Positions 42,111 to 51,623 of a DNA stretch of 64,000 bases are shown one piece after another (the first letter of the stretch is position 1; each line of letters begins with the position of its first letter). The stretch spans positions 19,499-83,498 of the forward strand of contig JALGXW010000031.1 of the NCBI GenBank assembly GCA_029821875.1, written 5' to 3'. Source of the DNA: Candidatus Hebobacterum abditum. Its GTDB lineage: Bacteria; Armatimonadota; Hebobacteria; Hebobacterales; Hebobacteraceae. Both the position numbers and the translations under genes were made by a program. The notes below the pieces were generated by a model, which saw nothing but the letters and a program-made list of their open reading frames with translations, had not been told where the DNA came from and did no database searches.

Positions 42111-44798
42111 CTAGTCCGGCACGCCGGTTTCCTTGATCTCGTAGAAGATGGTCGCCGCGGCGGCGTTCAGATCGAGCGTCATCCCCTCTTCGCTCACGGC
42201 CGGGGCGCCGAGCGTCGTCCGTGAGCCATCCGGACCGACGGCGTAGACGGCGAGGCCGGCGTTGGCGTTGCGGATCGTCACTTGCCCAGTGATCGGCTCG
42301 ACGAGGATGGGTCCGCTTCCCGATTCCCGCAGCGTCGTGTGGGTCAGATTGTAGACCATGCCCGTGTTCTCGGCCCTCCCGACGGCCGTGACCAGCAGGT
42401 GCGCCGAGGCCGAGATCGGCTCCCCGTCGAGCGAGGTGACCGCGATGGCCGCGAAGTCATTGCTAACGGTGAGCGACACATCTGTCAGATCGATTTGGCC
42501 CGCCGCACCGAGGAAGCCGTAGGCGGCCTGCGATCGAGGGCTGTCGATCGTGCCGACGCCCTGCCTCCAATCACGCCTGAGTTGCCCCGTGTCGGATTCG
42601 GTATGGGTCGGGCCGGCCGTTCCGGGGAAGTCCGCAGGTGCGACGACGGCCTTCCCACCTGAGGGTGTGCTGAGCGCTGTCACCACTGAGGTCTCTTCGA
42701 CGAGCGACCGGTAGGAGGGCTGTCCACCCCAGGCAGAGAGCTGCGGCAGGCCGAAGATGTCGCTGTCTGACCACCGGACAGCGGTCGGGGGCACGGAGTG
42801 GGCCACATCTCCGCGCCTGAACATGAGCGCCGACGCCGGGAACAGCCCGAACACGGCAGGATCGTTGAAGACGTCGAAGGCCCCGCTTATGCGGTCCACG
42901 GGCACATCGCAGTTGTGACGATAGGTATAGGCCAGCACGCCGTCCCACCCCTGGAGCGCGGCGACGGCCGCGGTCGGCAGGCAGCCTTCCGCACGCCACT
43001 CGTTGGGCCACGGGTGGCCCCACTCGGAGCACACGTAGGGCATCCCGTGAACCCGGCTCATCGACAGGCAGGCGAAGTTGTTGCCCTGTCCGTTCGGATC
43101 GACGTGTACCTGCGCGCGGTTATGCCAGCGCGAGTAGTCGTCATATGGGTGATCCCAGTAGGCATGCGCGTCCATGTAGTCCATAGTGGCCTGGGAGGGG
43201 AGATTCGCCCCCCTGACCAGCCACGTGTTGCCCGTGATGGGCACTCGCACGCCGATCCCGCGCAGATAGGAGTACATGTCCGCGTAGTACCGCTGCTGCA
43301 GTTCGTCCATGAACTGGAGGACATCCGAACTCCGCTCTCCGACGAGTCGCACCGGCTGGTTCGGGTCGACCGAATGTGCGGCCGCCCATGCCTGCCACAT
43401 CTGCTCGAGGTTCGTGGCGTATGGCTCGACCGTCACGTCGAAGCTCAGAATGTCGTTCTCGTTCGTGAACTCCATCAGCGCGATGGCCGGATCGTCGGTG
43501 TAGGCGAGGCCGGTGTACGGGTTGACGTGCGGCCAGAGGTCGCAGCTGAACTGCTTCTGGAGGGCGATGAGCGTCGGATCGAAGATCGTGTAGGGCTTCG
43601 CCGCGTGGTCGAGCTCGTTCGCGTTCATGACCCCGTCGCCTTCGGTGAACTTGCGGTGGACGAGCTGGTCGAGGTAGACGTAAATGCCCTGCTGCTTCAG
43701 GCAATACAGGAAGTAGTCGAACCGGTCCAGGGCATCCGCGTCGAAGTGCTGTGTGTCGCCGTGGCTCTCGTCGAAGAAGTTGGGACGACTCCACCCCGCG
43801 TCGGCATGGTGAGTTCGCACCATGTTCACGCCGAACTTCGCGATTCGCTCCGCGATCTTCTCCGACTGCTCGTGGGTGGGGAAGTTGGCGCCCGCGCTGA
43901 CACACACGCCCCAGAACCTGGCCTCGGCCTCATCCTCGAAGACGAACCGGCCGTCTCGGACCGTCAAGAAGCCGTGCGTCCCCGCCGGCTTCTCATTCAG
44001 CCATGAAAGGTCGAGCGGCGCGACATCCCACGGCATCACGAACGGAACCCAGCCCGTCGTGTCGGTCCGCGACGTCGCTGTGTTCGGATCGAGTTGGAAG
44101 TCCACCGACTCGGAGAAGGCGACGGAGAAGGGGCAGGAGAACTGCGTGCCCGCGGGCACGGGCGAGCCAGAGTAGGCGCCGAGCAGGTTGATCCGCAACT
44201 CGAAGTCGTTCCCACCCCACGTTCGATTGTCCTGAAGCTGCACGTTGGCGAAGGACAACGTGATCTCGTACCCGATATCGCCTCCGAGCGCCACCTCAAT
44301 CCGCGCCACCCCGCTCTGCGAGAGAAGCTGAGTGTCTGCGAGCGTTGCCGGCAGCGGCACCGACTGCAGGACCTGGTTCCCCGAGTCATACGCCGTCACC
44401 GTCCGGCCGGCATAGAGATCGCAGGGAAGGTAGAACGACACATAAAGGCTGTTGAATTCCGCGGTGTCATTGATCGTGAAGTCGTACTGCCCCGCGAACA
44501 CCTGACCGCTCTGCCGCCAGGCCGCCTCTTCGAACGTCGTGTTGGCCGCGGTCGCGGGGATATCCAAGGTCGCCCTTAGCTCCCGCCGTTCGGGAAGCAG
44601 CACCGAGTCGACGCGGTCGTACGCATCGGCCTGACTTGTCCCCGCCCACCCGGGTCCGAACGCGCCGCACACGACCCTGGAGAAGGACTGCCTTGCCTTG
44701 AGGAACGCGATCTCTCCGGTCTCCTCCGTCGTTACTGTGATCGCCCACGCCGGCGCGCATACGACCAACAGCATCGCCGCTGCAATCAGGAATCTCAT
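42111..44798 (-). CDS. Secreted glycoside hydrolase (clan GH-A, GH5-like)
   Basis: The 895-residue protein has a clear signal peptide (LIAAAMLLVVCAPAWA). A beta-rich region occupies the first ~270 residues, then a TIM barrel: FGVNMVRTHHADAGW, the acid/base Glu after Asn in LMEFTNENDIL and a probable nucleophile Glu in YVCSEWGHP. A C-terminal beta-rich part follows, ending with a galactose-binding or Ig-like segment. The substrate is not clear, but the Asn-Glu order fits retaining GH-A enzymes such as GH5. Its ATG overlaps the upstream nucleotidyltransferase stop by four bases. Confidence 0.8.
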   Translation of the reverse strand: MRFLIAAAMLLVVCAPAWAITVTTEETGEIAFLKARQSFSRVVCGAFGPGWAGTSQADAYDRVDSVLLPERRELRATLDIPATAANTTFEEAAWRQSGQVFAGQYDFTINDTAEFNSLYVSFYLPCDLYAGRTVTAYDSGNQVLQSVPLPATLADTQLLSQSGVARIEVALGGDIGYEITLSFANVQLQDNRTWGGNDFELRINLLGAYSGSPVPAGTQFSCPFSVAFSESVDFQLDPNTATSRTDTTGWVPFVMPWDVAPLDLSWLNEKPAGTHGFLTVRDGRFVFEDEAEARFWGVCVSAGANFPTHEQSEKIAERIAKFGVNMVRTHHADAGWSRPNFFDESHGDTQHFDADALDRFDYFLYCLKQQGIYVYLDQLVHRKFTEGDGVMNANELDHAAKPYTIFDPTLIALQKQFSCDLWPHVNPYTGLAYTDDPAIALMEFTNENDILSFDVTVEPYATNLEQMWQAWAAAHSVDPNQPVRLVGERSSDVLQFMDELQQRYYADMYSYLRGIGVRVPITGNTWLVRGANLPSQATMDYMDAHAYWDHPYDDYSRWHNRAQVHVDPNGQGNNFACLSMSRVHGMPYVCSEWGHPWPNEWRAEGCLPTAAVAALQGWDGVLAYTYRHNCDVPVDRISGAFDVFNDPAVFGLFPASALMFRRGDVAHSVPPTAVRWSDSDIFGLPQLSAWGGQPSYRSLVEETSVVTALSTPSGGKAVVAPADFPGTAGPTHTESDTGQLRRDWRQGVGTIDSPRSQAAYGFLGAAGQIDLTDVSLTVSNDFAAIAVTSLDGEPISASAHLLVTAVGRAENTGMVYNLTHTTLRESGSGPILVEPITGQVTIRNANAGLAVYAVGPDGSRTTLGAPAVSEEGMTLDLNAAAATIFYEIKETGVPD

Positions 44799-45655
44799 CG
44801 GCTCGCCTCCTTCCTCTTCGCGTTGGCTGCCAGCCGCTGCCTGAAGTAGTCCCTCGCCCGATGGTAGAGAACATACAGCGGAAACTCCTCAAGGTCGGCG
44901 TTTCTATCCCCCGGCCGCTCGTAGTGCTCGCGCTTCGCACGTCGGATCTCGGGCCTCGCCAACTCCTCGAAAAGCTGCTGGAATACCTCCTGCAGGTCTC
45001 GGCCCGCCGTCGTGTCGCACGCTTCTCGGTACAGCCACTTGTCGTAGGGAAACGGTCGATTGTCTAGCAGGCAGCAGAGGCGCAGAAGACACCGGAGGCC
45101 CTCTGTCATCGTGAGCGTGACCGCCGGTCGGTCGCCCCGGCGGAGCGGGTTGGACGCCCCGCTTTCGGCCGAGATGGCGCTCAGTACGTGGTGACGAACC
45201 TTCTCTCTCAACACGTCTTTCGGATAGCTTGAGCACGCCTGGCGCAGCTTCCCATAGCGGCCAGACGGATCGTGGGTCACTAGGCCTCGCTGGTGGATCC
45301 ACATGGTCACGTCATCATAGACCGCTGCTCGCCGCTCTACCTCCTCGAAAGTGTGAACCCGGTAGTGCCCTTTGATCCCCGGCATCGTCACAAGCGGAAA
45401 CTCGCGGAACAGCAGCGCCCTTGGGTTCAGAACCTCCACACTCCCCCTCTCCACGGCCGCCGCGTAGCTCTCGTATATCGTGTCATAGGACGACTTGGGA
45501 ACATAGACCTCGACATCGACGTCGGCGAACTCATCCGTCCTCCCGCGAGCGGCCGACCCCACGACGACGACCGCGGTTTCTGGCCAGTGCGGACGCCAGA
45601 AGTCGTGAGCCTCGAAGTGAGCGAGTATCGTCGCCCGCATCTCTGGGGTGATCAT
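44795..45655 (-). CDS. Nucleotidyltransferase-fold protein
   Basis: This 286-residue product has the polymerase-beta-type motif VVVGSAARGRTDEFADVDVE (Gly-Ser, then Asp-x-Asp), followed by a helical C-terminal half. Such minimal nucleotidyltransferases can modify antibiotics, proteins or tRNA, or be toxin partners, but no HEPN antitoxin-like partner is seen. I prefer the ATG at 45655 because the fold starts there. The stop overlaps the start of the glycosidase gene, an odd coupling of two unrelated functions. Confidence 0.75.
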   Translation of the reverse strand: MITPEMRATILAHFEAHDFWRPHWPETAVVVVGSAARGRTDEFADVDVEVYVPKSSYDTIYESYAAAVERGSVEVLNPRALLFREFPLVTMPGIKGHYRVHTFEEVERRAAVYDDVTMWIHQRGLVTHDPSGRYGKLRQACSSYPKDVLREKVRHHVLSAISAESGASNPLRRGDRPAVTLTMTEGLRCLLRLCCLLDNRPFPYDKWLYREACDTTAGRDLQEVFQQLFEELARPEIRRAKREHYERPGDRNADLEEFPLYVLYHRARDYFRQRLAANAKRKEASR

Positions 45656-45678
45656 AGTGGGGGCCCTCGCCGTCTCGC

Positions 45679-47664
45679 TTATCGCCCTTGCCTCCGGCGC
45701 TTGAGGTGCCGGCCGAACCAATCGATGGTTCGATTGAGTGTATCACATCGGTAGCGCGGCGATGACCAGGCAAAGCCATGGCCGCCCGAGGGGTAGCGAA
45801 CGAACTCGGCCTCGATGCCCATGCGCTTCATGGTGGCGAAGATGATCTCCGAATGCGAGATCGGCACCCGGGTGTCATCTTCTGCGTGAAGGAGCAGCAG
45901 TGGGGCCTCGACCTTGTGCGCGTGGCTCGAGGAGGAGAGGCGGCGGTAGTCCGCCAGCTTCTCCCATGGCGGGCCGCCGATTTCTTGCTCTGACCAGAGC
46001 GGCAGGTCGGCGCTGTAGTACATCATCGGCTCGTCGGTGGCCGCGCACTCGGCCACGCCCGCCGAGAAGCGGTCGGTCGTGCCGAGCAGCCATGTCGTCA
46101 TGAACCCCCCGTAGGACCCGCCCATCACGCCCAGGCACCTGCGGTCAACGTATCCCTTGCGGATGACGTGGTCCATCGCGGCGAGGTAGTCGCGGGAGTC
46201 CTCGGCGCCCCAGTTGTTGACCACGGACTTCTGGAACTCGCAGCCGTAGCCGCTCGACCCGCGGCAGTTCGCATAGACCACCACATATCCCTGCGCCGCC
46301 AGCGCCTGCTCTTCGAACCGCCAGTTCTGAAAGAAGGCCCAGTAGGGTCCGCCGTGTGTCTTCAGCACGAGAGGATACTTCCGGCCCGCCCGGAACCCCG
46401 GCGGCTTGATGACCCAGCCCTGGATCGGCCTTCCGTCGAACGACTTGCACCAGAAGGCTTCGGTGTCACCCAGGCGAATCTGTGCCAGCACCCCGCGGTT
46501 CTCCCGCGTGAGCTGTCGCTCGCCGCTGCCGTCCGCATCGCATACGAACACATCTCCCGGCGTCACCGGGTCCGAGTGCACGAACGCAATCGCGCCAGTC
46601 TCCTTCGCCACAGAGTAGCCGAGGAGGCAGCGTTCTTTCGGCAAGACGCGCTGCACCTCGCGGTCGAGATTCACCTGCCACAGCGAATCGAATCCCTCGT
46701 CCGAGCACTGGAAGTAGATGCGCCGCCCGTCGGGCGACCACTGCGGCGGGTGCGGGAGCCGATCCAGAGACTCCGTCAGGCACCGCGCCTCTCCGCCGCG
46801 GGCCGGCTGCGCCCACAGCTGCGTCTCCAGCCACGGGATATGGTAGCTCCGCGCGCCGAGGTAGCTGATCCACTTGCCGTCCGGAGACCACGTCGGCGAA
46901 CCGGCCCCGCCTTCGAGCCTGCTGAGTCGCCGCGGCCGGCCGCCGCGGGCCGGAACGATCCACACGTCTGCGACCAGGTCCCAGTCGGGATCCCGAGCGC
47001 GGTTGGAGGAGAAGGCAATGTGCTTGCCGTCGGGAGACCAGGTGATCTGCAGATCATCGCAGTCCCCATCCGTTATCCTCCGCGGCTTGCCCCCATTCGC
47101 GGACACCACATAGATGTGCCGGCGTTCGTCCTTCGGCGGGAAGTCCGAGGATCGATAGCGGATCCGGTCGATCGCTTTGACATCTGTCGCGTAGATGCGG
47201 CCCTTCTTGGCCTCGAACTTCGGGCGCTTCTCCCAGCCTTCGTCATCCTGTGGCTTCGGCTCCCGCGCCAGAAAAGCGATCTGCTTGCCGTTGGGAGACC
47301 AGACGGGTGCTGAAAGGCCTTGCCTGAGGCTCGTCAGTCGGCGGGCCTCCCCCCCGCCGACTGAGATGGTCCACAGCTGGCTCTTCGCCTTATCATCGTC
47401 TTTCTCGGGTGCGAGGAAGGCAATGCCCTTGCCGTCAGGCGACCACCGAGGAGAGCTGTCCCGGTGGAAGCGGTTCGTGAGCTGAACGCGCTTGCGGCCC
47501 TTCGTGGCGATGAGCCATATGTCGGACAGGTCGCGGTCCTTGCCTCGCTCTGGCTTCGAGATCACACACGCGACCCATTTCCCGTCGGGGGAGATCTGGG
47601 GATCGGAGATGGTCCGCAGGCGATAGAGGTCCTCCGGCCGGACCGGTCGTCTCGAGCGGGGCAT
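45679..47664 (-). CDS. S9-family (prolyl oligopeptidase-like) peptidase
   Basis: This 661-residue enzyme has an N-terminal beta-propeller of TolB/PD40 repeats (many WSPDGKxIAF units) and a C-terminal alpha/beta hydrolase. The Ser nucleophile is in VMGGSYGGFMTTW, the catalytic Asp in HAEDDTRVPISHSE and the His in SGGHGFAWS. This is the acylaminoacyl-peptidase type. No signal peptide is seen, so it is probably cytoplasmic and degrades short peptides. Confidence 0.93.
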   Translation of the reverse strand: MPRSRRPVRPEDLYRLRTISDPQISPDGKWVACVISKPERGKDRDLSDIWLIATKGRKRVQLTNRFHRDSSPRWSPDGKGIAFLAPEKDDDKAKSQLWTISVGGGEARRLTSLRQGLSAPVWSPNGKQIAFLAREPKPQDDEGWEKRPKFEAKKGRIYATDVKAIDRIRYRSSDFPPKDERRHIYVVSANGGKPRRITDGDCDDLQITWSPDGKHIAFSSNRARDPDWDLVADVWIVPARGGRPRRLSRLEGGAGSPTWSPDGKWISYLGARSYHIPWLETQLWAQPARGGEARCLTESLDRLPHPPQWSPDGRRIYFQCSDEGFDSLWQVNLDREVQRVLPKERCLLGYSVAKETGAIAFVHSDPVTPGDVFVCDADGSGERQLTRENRGVLAQIRLGDTEAFWCKSFDGRPIQGWVIKPPGFRAGRKYPLVLKTHGGPYWAFFQNWRFEEQALAAQGYVVVYANCRGSSGYGCEFQKSVVNNWGAEDSRDYLAAMDHVIRKGYVDRRCLGVMGGSYGGFMTTWLLGTTDRFSAGVAECAATDEPMMYYSADLPLWSEQEIGGPPWEKLADYRRLSSSSHAHKVEAPLLLLHAEDDTRVPISHSEIIFATMKRMGIEAEFVRYPSGGHGFAWSSPRYRCDTLNRTIDWFGRHLKRRRQGR

Positions 47665-47727
47665 CTGCTCCTCCTAAGACGGAAACAGTGGCTGCGGCTG
47701 CGCCGCAGCCGGCTCAGCCTTTCGACC

Positions 47728-48288
47728 TCAGCGGCCGGGCGCCTCCCCTTGCTGGGCGACGACGGCCATGAACATGGTCATGTACTCGGGCAGGTAGCCG
47801 AAGTAAACGCTCGTCACGAGCGGCCCGTCCCGCACCGCTTTCTCGCAAACGTAAGTGGCGCCCGCGTTTTCCACATCAATGGCCATGTCGTCGGGACAAG
47901 CGATCTTACGGCCCCTCACGACGCCGGCCGAGATGAGTATCCAGGGCGCGTGGCATATCGCGCCGACCACCTTCTCTCTCTCCACCATATCCCTCACGAG
48001 GCGACACGCGTGCTCCCGCGCCCGCAGCTCCAGCGGGCCGAAGATGCCGCCCGGCAGGTGGAGTGCATCGAGGCCGTCCGGGGAGAGGTCAGAGATCGCG
48101 GCCTCGGTGGTGAACTCCAGCCCATCCTTCCCGTGCCTCCCCTCCCCCAGCAGTACCGCGCCGGCCTCCGGCCCTGCCACCACGACATCGGCGCCAGCCT
48201 CCTTCAGCCGGTAGTACGGGTACAGCAGCTCGTGCTCGTGGTATCCCGTCGCAATGAGTATTCCGATTCGCTTGCCAGGTAGCTCCAT
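47728..48288 (-). CDS. DJ-1/PfpI family protein
   Basis: The 186-residue protein has the family layout: KRIGILIATGYHEHELLYPY with a conserved Glu, and the nucleophile Cys elbow VVGAICHAPWIL. It ends in EYMTMFMAVVAQ. PfpI-like proteins have been reported as proteases, glyoxalases or deglycases; the exact activity cannot be told. It lies just upstream of the S9 peptidase on the same strand. Confidence 0.9.
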   Translation of the reverse strand: MELPGKRIGILIATGYHEHELLYPYYRLKEAGADVVVAGPEAGAVLLGEGRHGKDGLEFTTEAAISDLSPDGLDALHLPGGIFGPLELRAREHACRLVRDMVEREKVVGAICHAPWILISAGVVRGRKIACPDDMAIDVENAGATYVCEKAVRDGPLVTSVYFGYLPEYMTMFMAVVAQQGEAPGR

Positions 48289-48578
48289 GCCCAGGCCCTC
48301 CGCGCTCGTCGCACGCTCACTTCGCGCGACTCTCCGAATTCCGCACTCTACTTCGCCGCTTGCCTGCCAATCCCACCGTCCCGGCCGAGTTCCCGCCCTC
48401 CAGAAGACCTTCCGAGCAGGAGACCGGGCGGCCCTGTCGGAAACTGCCCGGCACGCTGCGTCTGTTCAACTCAGTGCGATGCGTGACCGCGTGTGGCCGC
48501 CGCCTCAGCGCGGCCTCGTCCGGCTATTGCCTGTTCGTTGCTTTGTCAAGGGATTGGTGGGAGAGCGACAGCTCAAAC

Positions 48579-49787
48579 ATGACACAGAAGGCGTCATCCC
48601 GAGAGCGACTGCTGGCTGCCATCGACGGTGATCCGGGCGCGCCCGTCCCGTGCTGCTTCATGATCTTCCGAGCGTTGCGCCAGCAGTGCCGAGACGAGTA
48701 TGAGTTCGCGCAGCGCCAGCTCGACATGGGGCTCGACGTCCGCGTGCAGCTCGACGACTTTCCCGTTCGGTTCTCTCCGGAGGTGGAGATTCGCGAGTGC
48801 CTGGAGGGCGGTCTTGACGGCGGCCCGGCTCTTGTGCACCGGATCTACTCCACGCCAGCAGGCGAACTGACCGCTACGGTGAGGCAGGCGGAGGACTGGC
48901 CTTACGGGGCTCGGCTTCCGATCTTCGATGACTACGTCACACCCCGCGCCGTCAAGGTACCTGTGACAGGCCCCGGCGACTTGGCGGCGCTCCGATACCT
49001 TCTCGTTCCGCCCACTGACGACGAGATGGCGGCCTTTCGAACAGAGGCGCGGGCGCGGCGCGAGTTCGCCCAGCAGCACAGCCTCCTCCTCGCGGCCGGG
49101 TGGAAGTCACACCGCACTGTGCCGGGGGAAGACGTCGGGCTGATTGGGACCAACGGTGGGACGGGCACAGTTGTCGACGCCCTCATGTGGCTTTGCGGCG
49201 GCACCGCGCCTCTGCTATGGGCCTACGACGAGCCGCAGTTCCTCGCCGCCCTCATCGGCGCCATCGAAGAGTGGAATCTCGCCCGGCTCGAGATACAGCT
49301 CGAGGCCGGTGTCGATCTCGTCCTCCGCCGCGCCTGGTACGAGGGAACTGACTTCTGGTCGCCATCGTTGTATCGGCAGTTCATCTTGCCAGGGCTCTGT
49401 CGGGAGGTCGTGCTTGCTCACCAATATGGCGCTCGCTATGGCTACATCATCACCACCGGGATGATTCACATCGCGGAGGCGCTCATCGAATCCGGCATCG
49501 ACGTCATCGTCGGCATTGATCCGGGCGAGGGAAAAGACACGACCCTCGAGACAGTTCGTGAGTCCTTCGGAGGCAAGGTGGCGCTGTGGGGCGGAGTTAG
49601 TGGGCCATTGACAGTGGAGCAGGGATCGCCGGATGAAGTGAAACGGGCTGTGGAGGAGGCCGTCGGCGAGCTGGCCCCGACAGGGCGCTTCATCCTGTGT
49701 CCGGTGGACAACGTGCGCGCCGATACGCCGCGATCGTGGCGCAACCTCAAGGCCTTCTTGGAGACATGGCAAGCCATCGCTGGCTAG
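48579..49787 (+). CDS. Uroporphyrinogen-decarboxylase-like (URO-D superfamily) protein
   Basis: The 402-residue protein has a URO-D-type TIM barrel, which includes heme enzymes and corrinoid methyltransferases. It starts SSRERLLAAIDGDPGAPVP, typical of the non-heme branch, and ends with GRFILCPVDNVRADTPRSWR. Key segments are LAAGWKSHRTVPGED and YGYIITTGMIHIAEALIESG. It is not the canonical HemE, as the N-terminal Arg-rich pocket is absent. It may be a methyltransferase for a methylated compound. It follows a gap of about 290 bases without recognisable gene. Confidence 0.75.
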   Translation: MTQKASSRERLLAAIDGDPGAPVPCCFMIFRALRQQCRDEYEFAQRQLDMGLDVRVQLDDFPVRFSPEVEIRECLEGGLDGGPALVHRIYSTPAGELTATVRQAEDWPYGARLPIFDDYVTPRAVKVPVTGPGDLAALRYLLVPPTDDEMAAFRTEARARREFAQQHSLLLAAGWKSHRTVPGEDVGLIGTNGGTGTVVDALMWLCGGTAPLLWAYDEPQFLAALIGAIEEWNLARLEIQLEAGVDLVLRRAWYEGTDFWSPSLYRQFILPGLCREVVLAHQYGARYGYIITTGMIHIAEALIESGIDVIVGIDPGEGKDTTLETVRESFGGKVALWGGVSGPLTVEQGSPDEVKRAVEEAVGELAPTGRFILCPVDNVRADTPRSWRNLKAFLETWQAIAG

Positions 49788-49936
49788 TGCCCCCGGCACC
49801 CTGAACGCCGCGCTCCTGACTCTCTCCCCCCCGTCTTGGCTCCGCGGATGGCTTCTGCATTTGCCTATGCCGAAAACGGCCAATGTGCTTGACAGGGACC
49901 TCACGCCGCCCTACTATGAGGCGCCGTGGGAGGGAC

Positions 49937-51199
49937 GTGGAATTGGGCCAGACGATCGCCGTGGTCAACCAGAAGGGCGGGGTGGGCAAGACCACGACCG
50001 CGATCAACCTCGGCGCCTCTCTGGCCGCGCTGGGCAGGCGAGTACTCCTTGTGGATATGGATCCGCAGGGCAACGCCACGACTGGCCTCGGTGTGGACAA
50101 ATCCGCACTCGCCCGCACCGTCTACGATTGCCTCCAGGACGGGTCCTCGCTTCTCACGGTGGCTGTGGATACGGCCGTGGACAAGCTGTCGATAGCGCCG
50201 GCGAACGTCGACCTATCCGGCGCCGAGGTAGAGCTCGTCAGCGTGCTCGCACGCGAGACCCGACTGAAGGCGGCCCTCGATGGCACGGAGGACGAGTTCG
50301 ACTACATCCTCGTGGACGGCCCGCCTTCGCTGGGCCTTCTCACTGTGAACTCGCTGACCGCGGCCGATTGCGTTCTCATACCGATCCAGTGTGAGTACTA
50401 CGCGCTCGATGGGCTGGGCCAGCTCCGGAGCACTCTGGATCTCGTGCGGCAGATGCTCAACCCGGCCCTCGGCACGCTCGGCGTCATCCTCACAATGTAT
50501 GACGCGAGGACCCGCCTCTCCGCGGAGGTCGCCGACGAGGTCAGAGCGCACTTCCCGGGGCACGTCTTCAGGACCATCATCCCGCGGAGTGTCAGGCTTT
50601 CGGAGGCGCCCATCTACGGAAAGCCAGTCATCGACTACGCGCCGGGAAGCCGCGGGGCAGAGGCCTACATGGAATTAGCGAAGGAGGTGATCGAACTTGC
50701 AGAGGCGCAGGGGAATCAGGTCGCTCATACCCACGGGCACGCTGGCGGACTCGGAGGAGCTGATCCAGGAGCTTCCGGTGGACCGCCTCGTGCCGAGCCC
50801 GTTCCAGCCCCGGAGGTCGGTCAACGAGGAGGCGCTGCAGGAACTGATCGAGTCGGTGAAGACTCACGGTATCCTGCAGCCGCTGGTTGCCCGGAGAGCG
50901 GGGAGCGAGTTCCAGCTGGTGGTAGGAGAGAGGAGGCTCCAGGCGGCGAGGCGAGCGGGCCTCGAGAAGGTGCCGGTGATCCTGAGGGAGGCGACGGACC
51001 GCGAGATGCTGGAACTGGCTCTGGTGGAGAACCTCCAGAGGGAAGACATCAACGCGATGGAGGCGGCGGAGGGCTACCGGCGTCTGATGGACGAGTTCGA
51101 GCTCACCCAGGAGGAGCTGGGAGAGAGGGTGGGCAAGAGCCGGCCGGCGGTGGCCAACACCCTCCGGCTGCTGAGGCTGCCGGAGGTAGTGCAGGATAG
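49937..51199 (+). CDS. parA: Chromosome partitioning ATPase ParA/Soj, reading on into parB
   Basis: GTG 49937 follows a GGGAGGG site. The protein has the deviant Walker A VVNQKGGVGKTTTAINLG, VDMDPQGNATTG, ILVDGPPSLGLLT and IPRSVRLSEAPIYGKPV of chromosomal ParA. Homologues end soon after YMELAKEVIE (about 255 residues). Here no stop occurs, and the frame continues for about 165 residues (rich in G, P, A, E, R) through parB to 51199. This extension is almost certainly a translation of parB in another frame, so either a stop was lost or an indel is present. Confidence 0.85.
   Translation: MELGQTIAVVNQKGGVGKTTTAINLGASLAALGRRVLLVDMDPQGNATTGLGVDKSALARTVYDCLQDGSSLLTVAVDTAVDKLSIAPANVDLSGAEVELVSVLARETRLKAALDGTEDEFDYILVDGPPSLGLLTVNSLTAADCVLIPIQCEYYALDGLGQLRSTLDLVRQMLNPALGTLGVILTMYDARTRLSAEVADEVRAHFPGHVFRTIIPRSVRLSEAPIYGKPVIDYAPGSRGAEAYMELAKEVIELAEAQGNQVAHTHGHAGGLGGADPGASGGPPRAEPVPAPEVGQRGGAAGTDRVGEDSRYPAAAGCPESGERVPAGGRREEAPGGEASGPREGAGDPEGGDGPRDAGTGSGGEPPEGRHQRDGGGGGLPASDGRVRAHPGGAGREGGQEPAGGGQHPPAAEAAGGSAG
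50681..50692 (+). promoter_or_regulatory. Perfect ribosome binding site for parB
   Basis: AAGGAGGTGATC is a full match to the anti-Shine-Dalgarno and lies just before TTG 50697. It decides the parB start and lies inside parA. Confidence 0.85.
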
Positions 51200-51545
51200 C
51201 CTCCGACGCCGTGAGATAGATGAGGGGCACGGCAAAGCCCTGGCCGGGCTCGAGCAGGAGCGCCTGGTGCTGCGGCTGTGGCGCCGTGTCGTCCGCCGCG
51301 GCCTATCAGTCAGAGAGACGGAGGCAGCCGCCGCCAAGCTGGCGGGGCGAGGTGTTCCACGTGGAACACGCCCTGCCGGGCCGGCCCTCGACCCGAACCT
51401 GAGGGCTGTGCAGGACCAGCTGACCGAGAAGCTGGGCGCGCGCACTCGCCTCAGGCCTCGTGTCCGAGGTGGCGGCGGCATCATCGAGATCGACTACGCC
51501 GACGCAGAGGACCTCCATAGGATCTTCACCGCGATGGTGGAGTGA
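50697..51545 (+). CDS. parB: Chromosome partitioning protein ParB
   Basis: The 282-residue product starts at TTG 50697 with a perfect ribosome site. The ParB/Spo0J domain is clear: ELPVDRLVPSPFQPRR, RAGSEFQLVVGERRLQAAR, ALVENLQREDINAMEAAEGY and then the helix-turn-helix (TQEELGERVGKSRPAVANTL). The C-terminal dimerisation part is also present. ParB loads onto parS and spreads; a parS site lies inside this gene. Confidence 0.95.
   Translation: MQRRRGIRSLIPTGTLADSEELIQELPVDRLVPSPFQPRRSVNEEALQELIESVKTHGILQPLVARRAGSEFQLVVGERRLQAARRAGLEKVPVILREATDREMLELALVENLQREDINAMEAAEGYRRLMDEFELTQEELGERVGKSRPAVANTLRLLRLPEVVQDSLRRREIDEGHGKALAGLEQERLVLRLWRRVVRRGLSVRETEAAAAKLAGRGVPRGTRPAGPALDPNLRAVQDQLTEKLGARTRLRPRVRGGGGIIEIDYADAEDLHRIFTAMVE
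51353..51368. promoter_or_regulatory. parS centromere site
   Basis: TGTTCCACGTGGAACA is a perfect 16-base palindrome with one mismatch to the Bacillus consensus TGTTNCACGTGAAACA. It is in the 3' part of parB, as is often seen in bacteria. It should bind ParB and marks this as an origin-proximal region. Confidence 0.9.
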
Positions 51546-51623
51546 CGGCTGCACATGCGTGCGGCCGAGTCGCCTGCCCGCTGTGATTCTCACAGCGCAA
51601 CCGCTTTCCGGAGGTGAGGAGAG

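Noticed and set aside
42798..44006. Plus-strand 402-codon frame opposite the secreted glycosidase
   Set aside because: Shadow of the glycosidase with no recognisable domain.
50750..51199. ParA C-terminal extension as a novel fused domain
   Set aside because: G/P/A/E/R-rich translation of parB in another frame; parB itself is well supported.
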